Below are positions 59,100 through 64,000 of a stretch of DNA of 64,000 nucleotides, one piece after another. Origin of the DNA: Cryptomeria japonica (taxonomy: Eukaryota; Streptophyta; Pinopsida; Cupressales; Cupressaceae); contig NC_081412.1 of the NCBI RefSeq assembly GCF_030272615.1, positions 142,558,247-142,622,246 of the forward strand, in the 5' to 3' direction. The first letter of the stretch is position 1; every line of letters starts with the position of its first letter. Under the pieces are notes generated by a model. It worked only from the letters and a program-made list of their open reading frames with translations, did no database searches and was not told the DNA's origin. The position numbers and the translations under genes were made by a program.

Positions 59100-62000
59100 A
59101 TGAATGTTGTTTCTTGGAACATTAGAGGTCTGGAAGCTCCAGACAGGAGACATGTTATCAAAATATTTTTAAATAATATTAAAAAAATTAATTTCCTCAT
59201 GCTTCAAGAGCTTAAATCCACTAATTTCACCCTTGAAGTTAATCTAGATTTTATTTGGAGAGATTCTGCTAAAATTTGCTTGGACCACCCCAAAGGTAGA
59301 GGGGGTGTTGGGCTGCTTTTTAATAAAAAATGGGAGAAGTACCTTATTCAGAAAGGCATTTCCCCCTATAATATGGTTGTTTGGGCCATTTTTCAGTATT
59401 GACAACTCTTCTTTCAGGGTTTGTGTTGTCTATGCTTCCAATGACTATAAGGAAAGATGTGAGTTGTGGAACTACCTTGCCTCCTTGAATGATATACCAT
59501 GGATTATAGGGAGAAATTTTAACATGATTGAGAACCAAGAGGATAAAGTTGGTGGGAACCCTTTTGAGTGGAAAGGCCCTGAGAAGATCCAGTGGGATAG
59601 GTTTAAACATCAAAAAAACTTGTTTGACCCTCTAGTGGGTAATAAAGGTGTTGATAGTGGTATTTGGTTCACTTGGTGTAACCTTTAGAAAAGTGATTCT
59701 TGGATTTACTCTAGACTTGACCGTTTTTATGCTAACAAGGATTTTTTCTCTTTTGTGTCGGATGAGAGAGGTAATTTTGTTGGTGTCTAGCCTGTTATGC
59801 TCTCAGGTCATCACCCTATTATTTCCAATTTTAAAATCCCCAACTCCTCAGCCTGTACCTCTGTTTGTAACTCTAAGTTCCTCCTTAACGTTGCCTTGTT
59901 TAAAGATCTTGTGGTGCTTGTTACCACCAACATGATTAGACTTCTTAATAATAAAAATAGGAACCTCCCCTCCCTTGTTAGTAAATGGAACTATAATGTT
60001 TCTACCTAGCAAAAAAAAATTCAAACCATTGGGCAAAAAAAAGGATAAGGATTATAGATTTGTTGAAAAATCTCTTACTTGTCATCTTCATAAGCTTGAG
60101 GAAGAATGTCAGCTTTCCCCTAGTAATAGTGATTTGGTTACTAAAGTGGCTAAGGCTAGAGATGTTCTCAGAAGACATCAACATGTTAAGATTAGAGGGG
60201 CCATAGTTAGGGCTCGTCATTAGTGGCTCCAATTTGGAGACAAAGGATCGAAGTTTTTCTTTAATTTGCTTAAGCATAAAAACACCAGGGAGAGAGTGGA
60301 TAGGTTGATCATAGATAACCAAGAAATTGTTGATATTGGCAGGATTACCGAGGCTTTCTCCCTCTTTTATTAGAACCTTTTTACCTCTGAGGACTTTGAC
60401 CATGCCAAAAACTTGAGACTTAGATGTAAGGGCATTATCCCGTGTATGATTTCTACTGAAGACTCTCTTCTTCTCAAACAAAGGATCTCAATTGGAGAGA
60501 TTTGAGCACGCTATCACTTCTCTTAAAAATGGCAAAGTCCTTGGACCGGACGGCCTCCCTGTTGGGTTTTCTAAAGCTAACATTGCCTAGATTAGCAAAG
60601 ACTTGCATGAATTATATTTGGAAGCTTTAGAGAATGGGACCTTAGGTGGTGATATTAATCAAGGAACCATTAAACTTATCCCTAAAGATGGTGACAAAGC
60701 CCTTATCAAAAAATGGAGACCTATTATTCTCCTTAATGTGTCCTATAAAATTCTTGCCAAAGTCCTTGCCTTCAGACTTGAGAAAATTCTCCCTAAGTTT
60801 ATTTGTTTTACCCAAACTAGCTTCATCAAAGGTAGGTACATCCTTGAGAATTTGGTTACTAGCTGGGAGGCCATGGAATGGGCTAGAGTTTCTGGTGAAG
60901 ACCCTGCCATGTTCCTCCTTGACTTTGAAAAATCCTATGATAGGGTTGAATGGGGTTTTATCATCATGATGCTGGAAGCCTTCGGCTTCCCTAGAGAATT
61001 TTGTAACCTTGTTAAATTTTTATTCAAAGATGTTTATGCTCTTGTTGAGGTTAATGGTGCTCTCTCTCCGCCCATTAACCTTTCTCGATCCATCAGACAG
61101 AGATGCCCTTTAGCCCCTGCTCTCTTTGTTATTTCTTCAGATGCTCTTTTTTATCTTCTGAGGGATGACTCTCTTTCCCCCACAGTTAATGGTCCGGTCC
61201 TTCCCGATGACTCTCAACTCGTGAACATTCAATTTTCTGATGACACTTCCCTTTTCCTTGACCTCAATAGGTAGAACTTTGATGCTCGCAACTAGAAACG
61301 AAAATTCTTTGGTGAGGTCTCGGAGGCTAGGATGTCACAATCTAAATCTATCCTTCTAGGGTGGAAGGATGAGCCTCCCGACTGGATCCGACAGTTTGGT
61401 TTTCAATGGGGTGGCCCTAACAAATTGGTTAGATATCTTGGTTTTCCTTTCTCTATATCTCCTTCGCTCAAAGATATGTGGCTCTAGGTTAGAGAAAAAA
61501 TTGATAAGAAGCTATATAAGTGGAATAACAGGTTTCTTTCCCTGGCTGGTAGAGTCCAAGTGTGCCAAAAAATCCTCTCATCCTACAACATTTATTATTC
61601 TTCGGCTTGGATGTTTAGTAACTATCAAATCTATGAAATTCAAAAGGCCATTAGGTGATTCTTATGGTCTGATGGCAAAGGGGGTAGTAAGAAACATGTT
61701 GTTAAGTGGAAGTGGTGCTTTGTTGATAAGAAGCTTGGTGGTCTTGGCCTTAAGGATCTTAAACCCCAAAGTATCTCCCTTGCTGCTAAATGGATCTTTC
61801 ATGTGCTTGAAGGGTAGGAACCTTGGAAGATTTTGGTTAGGAACAACATTCAAAGGGTTGTCCCTAAGAGTGTTAAGTCATGGAAGTCCCTTCCCTTTAG
61901 TGACATTGTAGCTGGGAACTTCCCTGTCTCCGTTCAAGGTACTTGTGTTTTTAAATCTATTTGGAAGGCTTGGGAATCAGTTAGAAGGTTTTTGATTAAC

Positions 62001-62941
62001 ACTGAGTTACATTCTAATAGTGTGGTGCATGGCAAAAGATCCATCTAGTGGAATCTTCTTCACTCCTCCAAACCCCTCGCTCTCACCAGGGGATGCTCTT
62101 TTAGAGCTTGGGCTCATAAGGGTATTTCTTGTTTTATGGACATTCTGGAGAATAATTCTCTTATCTCCTGGGAGGATCTTAGTAACAAGTTTGACCTGCC
62201 CCTTTCTCAGAAGAGAACTATAAATTAATCCAGCTTGCTTGTAGAGATCTTGGCCTTCCTAAAGATTGTCATGTTGATTCTCACAGGTTTCTTTCCTTTA
62301 AATGGTCGAATGACACTCTACTCCATAAGATTAAAGCTCACAATGTTTATTTTGTTCTTACTTTTGATGACTCTATTATCCAGCATCTTAATTCTCTCTG
62401 GTATGTTGATTTGGATGTTTCTCAATGCCAAAAGTTTCTTAATAAGTTGTGGAAAAATCCCATTGCTCCTAAAGTTAAATGCTTTAAATGGTTAATGCTT
62501 ATTGATAGTCTTCCTCTTAGAAGAGATATGTATTCTCCTAATCTATGCTCTATCTGTAAAGTTCTAGATTCTTGCAGGCATATCTTCTTTGATTGTCATA
62601 TTGCTAAGGAAGTCTAGCTTTTATTTGGTTTTTTGATTCCTCACTGTGTTGATACTTTAGAAATTATTACTAGTTTTATTCATGGACTTAATAAGGAAGC
62701 CAATCTCTTGTGGTCTATTCTTTCTACTAATGTGCTTTGGTATATCTGGAAGATTAGGAATGATGATAGGTATCAGGGCCACACCAGAGCCCTTACTAAG
62801 TCATTTCAAAGACTAACTTTTTATAACATTGTTGTGCAGGTCTACATTGTTAGGGACTTGGAAAGGAATAAACTTCTCAGGTTTATGAAGGATGGGTCTG
62901 CCACTATGTTTGCCTACGAGATGAAGGATGGTTGCAACTAG
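59100..62941 (+). pseudogene. LINE ORF2: endonuclease, reverse transcriptase, zinc-binding C-terminus
   Basis: Endonuclease: MNVVSWNIRGLEAPDRR from 59100, LQELKS, and after a frameshift near 59400 VCVVYASND. The usual GDFN is RNFN (near 59513) and the usual SDH is SGHHP (near 59805), so catalytic Asp residues are lost. Reverse transcriptase (60603-61274): IKLIPKDGDKALIKKWRPI, LLNVSYKILAKVLAFRL, FIKGRYILENL, FEKSYDRVEW and FSDDTSLF (FADD-type active site). 62411-62617 is a zf-RVT domain (WKNPIAPKVKCFKWL, CSICKVLDSCRHIFFDC). Stops and frame changes occur throughout. ORF2 would nick DNA and copy LINE RNA. Confidence 0.92.
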
Positions 62942-63253
62942 ATGAGGTGTGTTGAGAATCTTTCCTCCTTTGAGAAGGATCTCAAGAAGCTGGTCAAAGA
63001 TATTAGTGACAACAAAGAACCTACTTATGCTCAGGCTTCTATGCTTGCCCAGATTCAAGACCAGAAGAACATTGCTTGGATGGAAGGCCCGGCTGGTTGG
63101 ACCACGTGGGTTGAGAATCAGGACTACATTCTATGATACTGCTTTGTTTGTATATGGTGTGTTTTGTTGTGACTTTGATGGTTGAGGCTTAGCCTCCCGG
63201 TTCTCTTTTGTATTTCTCTGTTACTCTCGATGGTTAATATAAAAAATAAAATA

Positions 63254-63268
63254 AAAAAGCATTAAATA
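63254..63268 (+). repeat. Target-site duplication of the LINE, right copy
   Basis: AAAAAGCATTAAATA directly after the A-rich tail, identical to 56710-56724. Confidence 0.92.
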
Positions 63269-64000
63269 CTTTATAATGAGTGTTCTAAAATGACAAGTCA
63301 ATGTAGATTGTAGAATTGTCTAAATACCTGTATATAATGAGATATCATGTAATTTTTCATCATCAAGTTGTTTATAATTAATTGATCATATGGTCATATC
63401 AAGAAGAAGAGGTAGTGAATGATATACCATTCAAGCTATATAGATTTGTAATGTTTTATGTTCAAGTTGAGTTAATATAAAAATATTTGTTAAAGTTTCC
63501 ATGTTTGTGCTTCTCTATATTGTGTAATTTAATTCATCTCCATCCACCTCTAATAGTTTTTATATGCATTTGATTTACAAAATTTTAAATAATAATTCAT
63601 GTTAGTGCTATATTTTCTTTTAACTATTTAAAGTTGCTTATTTGCATTATGAGCTTTTGGATCTCATATACAAAATTTATTGTGCTTCATATTTGTTAGG
63701 CATTATCTTTCTATGAGCCCAATTGGGCATCTCTTGATGTAGGAGAGATCCCATGATTGAAAATTCTGCAAATAGATGATAATAAGTGATTGTGGTGGAT
63801 GTAGATAGATCATAAAGATGAACACACAAACTTAGAAAAATAATTTAATCACATAGAAATACAAATGCATACTTATTAGGTGCTACAACACATCTTACAT
63901 TTATTGAGCAATTACAAATCCATACACCTTGAATGATACAATATTTCCATACTCCTTAAGTACTACAATACCTACTCCATTCATTGAGCAATTACAAATC
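63269..64000. other. AT-rich spacer with a short repeat at the window edge
   Basis: No gene. ATTGAGCAATTACAAATC occurs at about 63902 and again at about 63983, with similar CTACAA-containing sequence before each, suggesting an 81-bp tandem repeat that runs out of the window. Confidence 0.5.

Larger units (their letters stand above)
56725..63253 (+). mobile_element. L1-type LINE retrotransposon with flanking target-site duplication, probably full length
   Basis: Order: 5' UTR (56725-56990), ORF1, ORF2 (endonuclease, reverse transcriptase, zinc-binding RVT C-terminal domain), 3' UTR and an A-rich tail (63239-63253). Identical 15-bp sequences abut both ends, as left by target-primed reverse transcription. 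Both ORFs are broken by stops and frameshifts, so it is inactive. It lies 504 bp after the P450 stop and in the same orientation. A TRIM at 58650-58982 is nested inside. Confidence 0.93.

Overview
This looks like seed-plant nuclear DNA, most probably from a gymnosperm such as a conifer (inference). The signs are one P450 gene with nine GT-AG exons, one intron of about 17.4 kb filled with decayed retroelements, Ty3/gypsy, Ty1/copia and L1-type LINE debris nested in each other, and AT-rich spacers. No prokaryotic features were seen. The only host gene I can support is a CYP707A-type cytochrome P450 (ABA 8'-hydroxylase family), bases 34644-56221, whose nine exons join into an uninterrupted 487-residue protein.

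Layout. 1-2034: 3' end of a gypsy element with its LTR, next to the PBS end of a second, antisense LTR element. 3421-5815: AT-rich DNA between two inverted-repeat arms. About 5820-9382: 5'-truncated copia element on the minus strand. 9383-31304: a composite repeat block. It opens with GGGTATGTGCA and closes with a degenerate inverse of that end. It holds an unrecognised multi-exon gene (9781-12404), a 358-bp tandem repeat (12885-14262), an 0.8-kb purine tract, and an inner unit (15076-28533) that also has inverted GGGTATGTGCA ends with homologous arms. Inside the inner unit lie about 7.5 kb of a self-complementary satellite rich in CATATG, split by a + strand copia fragment (23205-25695) that carries its own 110-bp inverted duplication. 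31330-32602: end of a gypsy element. 32603-34643: upstream region of the P450.

34644-56221: the P450. Exons 1-4 lie within 2.5 kb. The 17.4-kb intron 4 follows, with an internal tandem duplication, remnants of LINE and copia genes, and a LINE RNase H reading frame. Exons 5-9 lie within 1.8 kb. Starting 504 bp after the stop codon, an apparently full-length L1-type LINE (56725-63253) is bounded by a perfect 15-bp target-site duplication. Its ORF1 is interrupted by a 333-bp TRIM (miniature LTR element) with a 5-bp target-site duplication. 63269-64000 is AT-rich spacer.

How it fits together: the P450 would catabolise abscisic acid and is the only functional-looking unit. Everything else is mobile or repetitive DNA layered by successive insertions and decayed largely by transition mutations. 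The most novel-looking parts are the 9383-31304 composite with its spliced gene of unknown family, and the palindromic satellite enclosed by long inverted arms.
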